Position numbers and translations under genes: made by a program
Assembly: GCF_024584705.1 (NCBI RefSeq)
Contig: NZ_CP097384.1
Location: forward strand, 558,001 to 622,000
DNA from: Blastopirellula sp. J2-11
GTDB taxonomy: Bacteria > Planctomycetota > Planctomycetia > Pirellulales > Pirellulaceae
Direction of reading: 5' to 3'
Length of the DNA: 64,000 nt
The notes under the pieces: model-generated
Database searches by the model: none
What the model saw: only the letters and a program-made list of their open reading frames with translations
What the model was told of the DNA's origin: nothing
In this document: positions 1 through 7,519 of the stretch, in pieces
Position numbering within the stretch: the stretch's first letter is position 1
Layout of the letters: each line of letters opens with the position of its first letter

Positions 1-1309
1 GGATTTCCGGCGCCGCCGTCACGATCACGCCATCGTTCCAAGCAACGATTCCGTTGGGAAAGTTAAGTCCATCCATAAAGAGCGTGGACTTGTCGTACTG
101 ACTGTCCGCATTGGTGTTTTCGAGAACTCGGATACGACCTCCCGGCTTCCCGTTCCCATCAAGACCGTTGGGATAGTCGGCCATTTCGACAACCCACAGC
201 CGACCATCCGCATCCCAGTCAATCGCCACCGGATCCATGGTCAGCGGTTCCGCCGCCATCAACTCGACGCGAAAGCCGTCGCGGGCTTTCCAGGCCGAAA
301 GACCTGCCTGGGGTTCCAGCGGCTTGGTAGGAGCAGGGGATTCATCGGCAGGAGTGAACGTCGTTTCCGAGAGTTGGGGATCGGGCGCTAATTCGAGCAG
401 TTCAATGTTTCGATAAAGCACTTCCGCACATTCGCATTGAAACGCGATACGGCCGGAAGTTAGCGGAATTGCCTTCCCCGGGGATTTCTGAAAAGCCTTC
501 ATGTTGACGCAAAAGTTATTGATCTGACCATTGACCAAGTGCAATGCACGATCTCCTCTTACAACGACTTCGACGGTGGTCCAACCATCCGATTCCCGTG
601 TCTGACTCTTCACCACGCGCGTGACCTTGCCGGGCTGACCAAAGGTCTTGTAGGCGCCGTTGGACGCAGCGTCGGTGAATTGCTTTTGGGAAGCATCCAC
701 CGGGCTATCGCCGCCGGTATAGACGAAGTAAAGATCTCCCGTATCCCCTTCTTGAACTTGACATTCGACGCTCGTGGGCCAGATCTTTTCGGCGCCGATC
801 GTATGGTAGAGAAGTCCCGCGTCACGTTTTTGGCGCATTCGAGGTGCGAACTTCTTCTCGCCCCAGCGATACTCGAAACGGAGACGGTAGTCGCAATACT
901 CGCGGTCGGTCAACAGAACGCCGTATGGCATGGTCTTCCCAGCCGGCGTGTCGCGATAGACGTGGATCGTATCGTCGACAGCTTGAAAGATCTTGTCCGG
1001 ATCTTCGCCCGGCTGCTGATTTTTGAGGACCACTTTCCAACCGGCGAAATTCTTCCCGTTGAAAAGTGATCGCCACGATTTCCCTGCGGAATCTTGCACT
1101 GCCTGACGATAGAAAACTTGACTTTCTGGAAGCGACGCCTGGTTCGATTCCGCCGCGATAGATATTTGCAAATCAACGCTAACGAGCGTCCAGACGACAA
1201 GCAGCGCGCACAGAAGTCTCGTCGCCTTAGAAACAGGCGCCGAGGATTGAAGATCCGTGATCAAGGGGACTCGAGTATTCCGACGAGCTCCGGTTGTCTG
1301 CTGGGTCAT
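1..1309 (-). CDS. DUF1080 plus PVC-type dehydrogenase propeller protein (3' end cut by window edge)
   Basis: Reading the minus strand from ATG at 1309 gives an open frame of about 436 codons with no stop, so the C-terminal part lies off the left edge. After a charged N-terminus there is a hydrophobic stretch (LLCALLVVWTLVSV, about residues 33-46) that can act as signal or anchor. A DUF1080 (3-keto-disaccharide hydrolase-like, LamG-fold) domain follows, starting near SLFNGKNFAGWKVV. A propeller of the PVC membrane-bound-dehydrogenase type begins near ARDGFRVELMAAEPL, with the family-like segment DPVAIDWDADGRLWVVEM. Families with this order usually continue into HEAT repeats and a cytochrome c domain, so those are expected beyond the edge but not seen. 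Same N-terminal order as the gene at 7520-11839. Role inferred: periplasmic carbohydrate oxidation. The shine-dalgarno signal is weak, so the start is moderately sure. Confidence 0.85.
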   Translation of the reverse strand, partial: MTQQTTGARRNTRVPLITDLQSSAPVSKATRLLCALLVVWTLVSVDLQISIAAESNQASLPESQVFYRQAVQDSAGKSWRSLFNGKNFAGWKVVLKNQQPGEDPDKIFQAVDDTIHVYRDTPAGKTMPYGVLLTDREYCDYRLRFEYRWGEKKFAPRMRQKRDAGLLYHTIGAEKIWPTSVECQVQEGDTGDLYFVYTGGDSPVDASQKQFTDAASNGAYKTFGQPGKVTRVVKSQTRESDGWTTVEVVVRGDRALHLVNGQINNFCVNMKAFQKSPGKAIPLTSGRIAFQCECAEVLYRNIELLELAPDPQLSETTFTPADESPAPTKPLEPQAGLSAWKARDGFRVELMAAEPLTMDPVAIDWDADGRLWVVEMADYPNGLDGNGKPGGRIRVLENTNADSQYDKSTLFMDGLNFPNGIVAWNDGVIVTAAPEI

Positions 1310-1479
1310 TGTTCCAACACTCTCAAAGGAAGTGAATGGTCGCCGTTTTCAAAGGGTGAATTTGACGCGGTGACCAAGAAGTGATTTGCCGCAGGCGCTT
1401 AGCAAGAGGGTGTTAGAGCAAGATCGATGCTTCGGTTTCTCGCTCTCTTTATCTTTCGGGGAAATCGGCAAGTAGCCAA

Positions 1480-2136
1480 TTACGTGTACAGCAGGGCGAG
1501 CGTCAAAGACAACGAATGCTCCAAGTGATGTCGCATTACATCCGCCGCTTGCACAGGATCACGGGACTTTAAACCTTCGTAGACTTCCAGATGTTTCTGG
1601 CCAGGAATTTCGGAGGTCCGTTTTTCGGTTTGATCGAGGGTCACCAGCCGATCCAATAACGGGATCAGCGACTCTCGCAACTCGGGAACGCCGCAGAAAT
1701 CGGTGATCGTCACGTGAAATGCAATGTCCGCCTGGCGACACTGATCGAGTTGATTTCCTTCCTCAAACAGTCGATCCACTTTTTCGGCCAAACCGCCTAA
1801 TACCGACAACTGAATGTCATCCGCCAGCATCGCACAGCGGCGAATCGCTTCGCACTCGATTGCGATGCGAAGAACTCCCTCGGCACGAATACGATGCAAG
1901 TCACGCGTAATGACTCGTGCTCCCGCCTTTCCTTCAAGCGTAACAAATCCTTCCGCCGCCAAAGCCTTGATCGCTTCTGAAGCGGCGTTGATTCCCGTTC
2001 CGTATTCGCTTGCGATGGGCCGGAGAGTCAATTGCGTATTGGCGTCAATCTTACGACTGAGGATTTTCGAGCGAAGGTCCAAGAAAATACGACGAGCCTT
2101 TGTAGGCGGGGCCTGCGTATCGGATTGTCTGGCCAC
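1480..2136 (-). CDS. GntR-family (FadR/FCD) transcriptional regulator
   Basis: DNA-binding regulator of 218 residues. An N-terminal winged helix covers about residues 10-75 (ARRIFLDLRSKILSRKI, then SEYGTGINAASEAIKALAAEGF). An all-helical FCD ligand domain follows, with histidines fitting the metal/ligand site (DIAFHVTITDFCG and MRHHLEHSL). FCD regulators typically sense sugar acids or carboxylates. The GTG at 2136 is preferred because AGGAG sits 8 nt upstream. An ATG at 2214 would add 26 unlikely residues and overlap the palindrome at 2171-2181. It sits upstream of the DUF1080 dehydrogenase gene in the same direction with about 170 bp between them, so it may control that gene, perhaps with autoregulation. 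Ligand unknown. Confidence 0.85.
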   Translation of the reverse strand: MARQSDTQAPPTKARRIFLDLRSKILSRKIDANTQLTLRPIASEYGTGINAASEAIKALAAEGFVTLEGKAGARVITRDLHRIRAEGVLRIAIECEAIRRCAMLADDIQLSVLGGLAEKVDRLFEEGNQLDQCRQADIAFHVTITDFCGVPELRESLIPLLDRLVTLDQTEKRTSEIPGQKHLEVYEGLKSRDPVQAADVMRHHLEHSLSLTLALLYT

Positions 2137-2170
2137 GAATGAGTCTCCTAGGAGGCGTGATTGCTTAAGA

Positions 2171-2181
2171 GTACAGTGTAC
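2171..2181. promoter_or_regulatory. Palindromic operator candidate upstream of the GntR gene
   Basis: Perfect 11-bp palindrome GTACAGTGTAC, centred 40 bp upstream of the GTG start of the GntR/FCD gene. FCD-type GntR proteins commonly bind short palindromes of this size near their own promoters, so autoregulation is a reasonable inference. No matching -35/-10 pair was convincing by eye. Confidence 0.4.
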
Positions 2182-2482
2182 CAACAGTGAGGGCTGAATC
2201 AAGAGGATGCTCAAGAAGATTGCGGCTCCAGGGATTCGCTTACTGGATTACGGCTCTCCATTGGACGAACGTACTTTCAAGGGGAATTAATCAGGCGAAA
2301 TTAGCGTATTCGCCTGCTTGGTAAGTCTTTTTTTACCGCATGCAAAGCAGTTGCTCCGGTTGTCGCCAATCGCTCGATGTCGCCTAGCGACGGCAAAACC
2401 TATGAAAATCGAGATCGAAAATTGTGGACTCGTTAGGTCATGTTGGTACGATGACGCGTCGCGTGTGCGGCGTCGACTCCGA
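2182..2482. other. Non-coding stretch between the AraC and GntR genes, with a hairpin
   Basis: Together with 2137-2181 this makes about 345 bp without a convincing gene. The only structure seen is a stem-loop at 2292-2316 (CAGGCGAA paired with TTCGCCTG, 9-nt loop), about 165 nt downstream of the AraC stop codon. It could end the AraC transcript but lacks a clear U-tract on that strand. Short frames here look like chance frames. Confidence 0.4.
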
Positions 2483-3334
2483 CTAATGTTCGCGAAACTT
2501 GGAGGGGCGGCAATTGAACCAGCGTTGGAAAGTGTCGGAGAACGAAAATTGCGAGGCATAGCCGAGTTGGCGCGCAACGGCTTCGATCGTCAGGTTGGTC
2601 GAACGCAATAGCGACGCCGCTTTCTGCATGCGCAAAAACGTCACGTGCTGAACTGGAGAACGGCCTAGCGACGTCAGGCATAATCGTCGCAGATGTTCTT
2701 TGCTGACGCAGCCAATCTCGGCGAGCGCGCCGAGGGTCCAAGGTTCATCTAAGCGATGTTCAACAATGGACCAAATCTTCGTTAATCTTTCGTCTTGTCG
2801 TTGCGGGTGAGCAAAATTCAACACGTAGTTGTGAAGCAACTCGATCCAGCGCAATATTTGGCCAGCGTCCCCGCCTTGGGTCACTTCCGAAGTAAATCCT
2901 TGAACAGCTAGTCGAATCGGAGTGACGTCATATTTTCGAAGCGCCGGCGAGTGCAGCGAAACGATTGGCTTGCGTTTGGGAAGCTCTTGGTAACGCACCC
3001 AACAAAATCGCCAGGGTACGTTGGGAATCCCCTTCAACCCATTTGGAATCAGAGGAGGCTGAATACAGGCCTGCCCGGCGGAAACTTGTCGCCATTCTCC
3101 ATCGATCAAAACCAGTCCCTCGCCGCCGAAGCAGGCCAAGAAAAACGTGCCAGACAGATTCGTGCGAGTGATCTCAATCGGAATAGTGGCTTCCATTATT
3201 CCGCAATGAGCGATCAAGAAATCACGAAGGGTAGCGCATATCGACGAACCTGCGATCCAGTCGCGTCGATCTTCGTCACTGCTGCGTACGACAGTGATTT
3301 TCGTAGTCGGGTCAACGATGTGGATTTCGCGCAT
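2483..3334 (-). CDS. AraC-family transcriptional regulator
   Basis: The C-terminal ~90 residues form the double helix-turn-helix of AraC/XylS regulators: LGALAEIGCVSKEHLRRLC for the first HTH and TIEAVARQLGYASQFSFSD followed by FQRWFNCRPSKFREH for the second. The N-terminal ~190 residues look like a cupin-type sensor (GLVLIDGEWRQVSAGQACI), as expected for sugar-responsive members. The start is uncertain. ATG at 3334 gives 283 residues beginning MREIHIVD, while an in-frame ATG at 3472 would add 46 residues of low-quality sequence. It is divergent from the plus-strand operon beginning at 3518, about 180 bp away, and is the natural candidate to control it. Effector unknown. Confidence 0.85.
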   Translation of the reverse strand: MREIHIVDPTTKITVVRSSDEDRRDWIAGSSICATLRDFLIAHCGIMEATIPIEITRTNLSGTFFLACFGGEGLVLIDGEWRQVSAGQACIQPPLIPNGLKGIPNVPWRFCWVRYQELPKRKPIVSLHSPALRKYDVTPIRLAVQGFTSEVTQGGDAGQILRWIELLHNYVLNFAHPQRQDERLTKIWSIVEHRLDEPWTLGALAEIGCVSKEHLRRLCLTSLGRSPVQHVTFLRMQKAASLLRSTNLTIEAVARQLGYASQFSFSDTFQRWFNCRPSKFREH

Positions 3335-3517
3335 GCTTTGGTGTGCCTGCTCGATGGCGGCCAGCGGCAATAAGGTCAACAATGAACGAAGTGCAGTGGA
3401 GCATTGTAGCCCCTTCTTGTCACAAAAAACGCTCGATCTTTTCTGTTCGCTACAAAATCCGCCGCTCTTCAATCAAGTCCGCTTCTCCCTCATCTGTTCA
3501 TTAGGAGTTGACGAGTC

Positions 3518-4429
3518 ATGTCGAAATCGCTTCGTTTGGGATTTACGCTGGTGGAGTTATTGGTAGTCATCGCCATTATCGGCGTGTTAATCGCTTTGCT
3601 GCTTCCCGCTATCCAACAAGCGCGTGAAGCTGCCCGCCGCATGTCGTGCACGAACAACTTAAAGCAAGTTGGTCTTGCGCTGCACAATTACCACGACACC
3701 CTCGGCCAGTTTCCGCCGGGGCATAGTCTCTCGTCGGATTGCTCGAAACAATATGGGTCTTGGGTCGTCGCAATCTTGCCGGGCATGGAACAAACCTCCC
3801 TGCGAGAACTCTATGTGGATACGACCGACTGGTGGCGCGGCGAAAACCAGCCTGCTCGTGCAATTGAGGTCGACACGCTTGTCTGCGCCTCGGACGTAAA
3901 CGTCGCCAATTACAACACGACCTATGATTTTGGTTTCCGCGGAAACTACGCCGCCAACATCGGGATCGGGACCTACAGTCGCAGTCAGTGCGGCTCTCCG
4001 GACGATCATACCGGACTAACGACGAAAGGGCCGTTTCTGTTGAACGCCAAGGTCGGGATGCGGGATATCACCGACGGCACGTCGAACACCTTCGCCATCG
4101 GAGAAATTCGTCGCGTCAACTCCAACGATTCGCGCGGCGCGCTGTTCGCCGATGCGGGGTCGAACCTGTTAGCGTTTGACTTTGGGCCGAATCCCACCTC
4201 GGCCGACATCACCGAACGTTGTGTGAATCAGCCAGAAAACGGCCTGCCTTGCTCGAGCAACGGATCCGGCGGCCCGCATCGATTGTCGGCCCGCAGTCTG
4301 CACCCCGGCGGCGTTAATATGCTGTTGTTTGACGGCAGCGTTCGCTTTGTGCCGGAGACGGTCAGTCTGACCACGTGGCAAGGGATGGCGTCCATGAATG
4401 GTCAAGAAGTGGTTGATTCGTCGTTTTAG
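3518..4429 (+). CDS. DUF1559 pseudopilin-like protein
   Basis: 303 residues. The N-terminal type IV pilin/type II pseudopilin prepilin motif [19 protein letters not shown] is followed by the planctomycete hallmark [20 protein letters not shown] and NYHDT. The C-terminus carries the DUF1559 signature [17 protein letters not shown]. These proteins are heavily multiplied in planctomycetes and are predicted to be processed by a prepilin peptidase and exposed at the cell surface or periplasm. Their function is not established. An AGGAG lies 10 nt before the ATG. It is the first gene of a plus-strand run reaching 11839. Two paralogues are in this window, at 20965 and 48101. Confidence 0.95.
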   Translation: MSKSLRLGFTLVELLVVIAIIGVLIALLLPAIQQAREAARRMSCTNNLKQVGLALHNYHDTLGQFPPGHSLSSDCSKQYGSWVVAILPGMEQTSLRELYVDTTDWWRGENQPARAIEVDTLVCASDVNVANYNTTYDFGFRGNYAANIGIGTYSRSQCGSPDDHTGLTTKGPFLLNAKVGMRDITDGTSNTFAIGEIRRVNSNDSRGALFADAGSNLLAFDFGPNPTSADITERCVNQPENGLPCSSNGSGGPHRLSARSLHPGGVNMLLFDGSVRFVPETVSLTTWQGMASMNGQEVVDSSF

Positions 4430-4564
4430 CGGCGGCATTCACGAACGAGACGTCAGGTTCACGGGACACTTTCATTGAAGAGGATAAGGGAAGATCGCCG
4501 CCTGTCGACTGGATTGGCCATGCAGGCGTGAAAGTTCAGGCTCAACATAAGGAGAAAACGCATC

Positions 4565-5005
4565 GTGTTGCAAAATGGAAAACAGCTAGGAATCATTGCA
4601 AGCGTCATCGCCTGTCTTGTTGCAGCCGGTTGCTTGTCCCGCAGTTCTTCGGAGGCTGCGAAGTATCCGGTCTCGGGAAGCGTGCAATGGAAAGGCGAAC
4701 CGCTGGAAGTCGGCACGATATTTTTTGTTCCGAAAACGGCGACTGGAAACGGCACGACCCTGGATATCGCAGGAGGAGAATTTGTCAGCTCAGGCGTCGC
4801 CCAGCAACTAATCCCTGGCGAATATCGCATTGAAATTACGTCCGCCAAAAAGACGGGCAAAGTGATTCCTGGACCAGGCCCCAATGGTCAAGTAGAAGAA
4901 ATCATTCAAGTAATTTCGACGCGATATAATGCAAACAGCACTCTCACTGCGCAGGTGAGCGATACTGCGGAAAACCGGTATCAATTCAAGTTGACCAACA
5001 ATTAA
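4565..5005 (+). CDS. Small lipoprotein with carboxypeptidase-regulatory-like fold
   Basis: 146 residues from GTG 4565, with AAGGAG about 10 nt upstream. A signal peptide ends in a lipobox-like LVAAGC (Cys about residue 19). The mature part begins KYPVSGSVQWKGEPLEVGTIFFVPK, typical of the small beta-sandwich lipoproteins encoded beside DUF1559 genes in planctomycetes. A paralogue with the same opening pattern is at 47627-48037, also next to a DUF1559 gene. Only 11 bp separate it from the TIM-barrel gene, so it is probably cotranscribed with the Tm-1-like genes. Function unknown. Confidence 0.8.
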   Translation: MLQNGKQLGIIASVIACLVAAGCLSRSSSEAAKYPVSGSVQWKGEPLEVGTIFFVPKTATGNGTTLDIAGGEFVSSGVAQQLIPGEYRIEITSAKKTGKVIPGPGPNGQVEEIIQVISTRYNANSTLTAQVSDTAENRYQFKLTNN

Positions 5006-5016
5006 GAGGTTTCACA

Positions 5017-5895
5017 GTGCCTAATCCTTGGACTGGTATCGGCAATCCATACACGCGACAAGAAGTTGTCGATCGTCTGCGAGCGACCATTGATCGCAAT
5101 GAGCCCATCATCGCAGGCGGGGCAGGCGTTGGCATCAGCGCCAAGCTATTGGAGAGAGGAGGCGTCGACCTAATCATCGTCTATAACTCAGGGCGTTTTC
5201 GGATGGCCGGACATGGTTCGACCGCCGGCCTGATGGCTTATGGCGACGCAAACGCGATCGCGATGGAAATCGGCGAACACGAAGTGCTGCCGGTCGTCGA
5301 AGAAACGCCGGTTATTTGCGGCGTTCATGCGACCGATCCGCGCCGCCGCATGTGGCACTGGTTGTTGCAAGTCAAAGAAATGGGCTTCTCTGGCGTCAAT
5401 AATTTTCCCACGCATACGATCGTCGACGGTGAATTCCGGCAAATCCTTGAAGAGACCGGAATGAGCGTCAAAAAAGAATTTGAGATGGTTTCGCTCGCTC
5501 GCAAGATGGATCTTTTTTCGATCGTCTATGTGGCCAGCTCTTCTGAAGCTCGGGCGATGGCCGAAGCCGGCGCCGACGTCATCATCGCGCATGTCGGTAC
5601 GACGATCGGCGGTACGATCGGCGTGGTCAACGCCGCTTGTACGCTGGAGCAAGCCGCGATGCGAACGCAGGGGATCTGCTCCGCCGCGATGCGAGTTCGC
5701 TCTGACATCATTTGTCTGTCGCATGGCGGCCCGATCCTGACTCCAGAAGACGCCGCCTATATCAACCAACATACCGATGCGGTCGGCTTCGTCGGCGCAT
5801 CCAGTCTCGAACGGATCGCGTTTGAAGACTCGCTGACCGATTTAACGCGACGATTTAAGAGCATTCCGGTCGCCAAAGCTGTTTCGGAGGTATAG
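5017..5895 (+). CDS. TIM-barrel PEP-hydrolase-like protein (C-terminal half of plant Tm-1)
   Basis: 292 residues from GTG 5017, preceded by AAGAGG. The sequence matches the TIM-barrel family (PF09370, annotated phosphoenolpyruvate hydrolase-like) that forms the C-terminal domain of the plant and fungal Tm-1 protein. Visible features are IIAGGAGVGISAKLLERGGVDLIIVYNSGR near the N-terminus (read as several short blocks), GVHATDPRRRMWHWL, NNFPTHTIVDGEFR and the C-terminal VGFVGASSLERI. The stop codon directly abuts the ATG of the next gene, which encodes the N-terminal half of the Tm-1 architecture, so the two products likely act together. The substrate has not been established for bacterial members. 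Confidence 0.9.
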   Translation: MPNPWTGIGNPYTRQEVVDRLRATIDRNEPIIAGGAGVGISAKLLERGGVDLIIVYNSGRFRMAGHGSTAGLMAYGDANAIAMEIGEHEVLPVVEETPVICGVHATDPRRRMWHWLLQVKEMGFSGVNNFPTHTIVDGEFRQILEETGMSVKKEFEMVSLARKMDLFSIVYVASSSEARAMAEAGADVIIAHVGTTIGGTIGVVNAACTLEQAAMRTQGICSAAMRVRSDIICLSHGGPILTPEDAAYINQHTDAVGFVGASSLERIAFEDSLTDLTRRFKSIPVAKAVSEV

Positions 5896-7119
5896 ATGGC
5901 CGTTATCGCAGTCCTGGGAACATTGGACACGAAGGGGCAAGAGCACGCCTTCGTCGCCGACGCTATTCGCTCACGCGGACATGACGTTCTCTTGATCGAC
6001 GTCGGCTCGGATCAGCTTCCGGCGGTTGAGCCCGATATCTCGCGAGAGGAAGTCGCCCAAGCCGCGAGTCTTGATTGGCGGACGATTTCCGCTCGCCATG
6101 ACCGGGGCGAGTGCGTTTCGGCAATGTCGCTCGCCGCTCCGGAATTGCTCTCGCGTTTCGTGCACGAACGTCGCATCGACGGGGTCATCTCCTTAGGCGG
6201 AGGAGGCGGCACGGCGATTGCCACCGCCGCGATGCGCTGCTTGCCGGTCGGCTTTCCGAAGGTCATGGTATCTACGCTCGCCAGCGGCAATACGGCCCAT
6301 TATCTGGGGACGAAAGATATTGTCATGATTCCAAGCGTGGTCGATGTGGCGGGACTCAATCGCATTTCGCGCCGCATCTTCGCGCAAGCCGCCGGCGCGA
6401 TTTGCGGCATGGTCGAGACCGAGTTAGACGAGTCGGCGGCCAAGCCGTTGATTGTCGCTAGTATGTTTGGCAATACGACGCAATGTATTGATAAGGCGAT
6501 TCCCGCTTTGGAAAAAGCGGGTTATGAAGTGCTGGTTTTTCATGCGACTGGCGCCGGCGGCCGCGCCATGGAATCGCTCATTCGCGATGGATTGGTCGAC
6601 GGAGTGTTGGATGTCACCACAACCGAATGGGCCGACGAATTGGTCGGCGGCGTTCTCTCGGCTGGACCAGATCGCTTGGACGCTGCGGCACTTGCCGGCG
6701 TACCTGCGATTGTCGCACCAGGTTGCCTGGACATGGCGAACTTCGGAGAGCGCTCCACGTTACCGCCAAAGTTTGAAGGCCGCAATCTCTACATTCATAA
6801 TCCTCAAGTCACGCTGATGCGAACCAACAAGGCGGAATGTCGTGAGCTAGGCCGAATTCTCGCCGAGAAGGTAAATCGCTACACGGCGCCGGTGACCGTG
6901 CTGCTGCCGCTGCAAGGCGTTAGCGTAATCAGCGCTCCTGGCCAACCCTTTTACGATCCCGCCGCCGATGCGGCGTTGTTCGACTCGTTGACGGAGAATC
7001 TGGATGAATCGATTGCGATTCGTCGGATCGACGCCAATATTAATGATGAAGAGTTCGCCCGGGCATGCACCCAATCGCTACTACAAAATATTCACGCCCA
7101 CCAACCGTCGACCGTTTAA
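5896..7119 (+). CDS. Tm-1-like ATP-binding domain protein (UPF0261)
   Basis: 407 residues. The N-terminus VIAVLGTLDTKGQEHAFV and the glycine-rich GVISLGGGGGTAIA followed by STLASGNTAHYLGTKDI are characteristic of UPF0261, the Tm-1 N-terminal domain that binds ATP in the tomato virus-resistance protein. Usual family length is about 400, so the gene is complete. A GGAGG lies 6 nt before the ATG, inside the end of the preceding TIM-barrel gene. In plants and fungi these two genes are fused. Here they are adjacent with zero spacing, consistent with a complex. The native bacterial reaction is unknown, and an anabolic or catabolic carbon role is inferred only from the company of DUF1080 and AraC genes. 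Confidence 0.92.
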   Translation: MAVIAVLGTLDTKGQEHAFVADAIRSRGHDVLLIDVGSDQLPAVEPDISREEVAQAASLDWRTISARHDRGECVSAMSLAAPELLSRFVHERRIDGVISLGGGGGTAIATAAMRCLPVGFPKVMVSTLASGNTAHYLGTKDIVMIPSVVDVAGLNRISRRIFAQAAGAICGMVETELDESAAKPLIVASMFGNTTQCIDKAIPALEKAGYEVLVFHATGAGGRAMESLIRDGLVDGVLDVTTTEWADELVGGVLSAGPDRLDAAALAGVPAIVAPGCLDMANFGERSTLPPKFEGRNLYIHNPQVTLMRTNKAECRELGRILAEKVNRYTAPVTVLLPLQGVSVISAPGQPFYDPAADAALFDSLTENLDESIAIRRIDANINDEEFARACTQSLLQNIHAHQPSTV

Positions 7120-7163
7120 TGGATCCCCTCTCACACGTCTCTTTTGCAAATAGGATTTCCAGC

Positions 7164-7472
7164 GTGCCTAGCGTCAAACACTTCGGCGTCTTTCAGTTCA
7201 AAGATCACATCGATTCCCAGCAAATCGAGCGTTGCTTCGCCGCTATGCATGGGATGGTCGGTGAAATTCCTGGGCTGACGGAGATGATTCACGGTCCTTA
7301 CAAAAGCGACGAGGGCCTGAATTCCGGTTATACGCATGGCTTCATTATGACGTTCGAAAGTCCGGAGGCTCGCGACGCTTATCTCCCTCATCCGTTGCAC
7401 GAACGGGTGAAAGAGATCGTGGTCCCCTGTCTTGAGCGGGTCATTGTGTTCGATTTCGATGTGAATCCATAG
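7164..7472 (+). CDS. Dabb-family (stress-responsive A/B barrel) protein
   Basis: The dimeric alpha/beta-barrel (Dabb) domain fills the protein: VKHFGVFQFKDHIDSQQIE at the start, MVGEIPGLTEMIHGP, HGFIMTFESPEARDAYLPHP and a closing ERVIVFDFDV. GTG 7164 with TAGGA upstream gives 102 residues, the usual domain length. An ATG at 7119 overlapping the previous stop (TAATG) would add 15 residues, and a still earlier ATG overlaps the Tm-1-like gene. Dabb proteins are found as small enzymes or binding proteins in diverse pathways, so no reaction can be given. Lies in the operon between the Tm-1-like gene and the large DUF1080 gene. Confidence 0.85.
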   Translation: MPSVKHFGVFQFKDHIDSQQIERCFAAMHGMVGEIPGLTEMIHGPYKSDEGLNSGYTHGFIMTFESPEARDAYLPHPLHERVKEIVVPCLERVIVFDFDVNP

Positions 7473-7519
7473 ATAGTATCGCTTCGCTTTTCCCGCGCCC
7501 TCCCAACTCCCTTGATGCT

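Noticed and set aside
539-1069. Plus-strand 176-codon frame
   Set aside because: It is antisense to the DUF1080 gene, whose frame has clear domain motifs.
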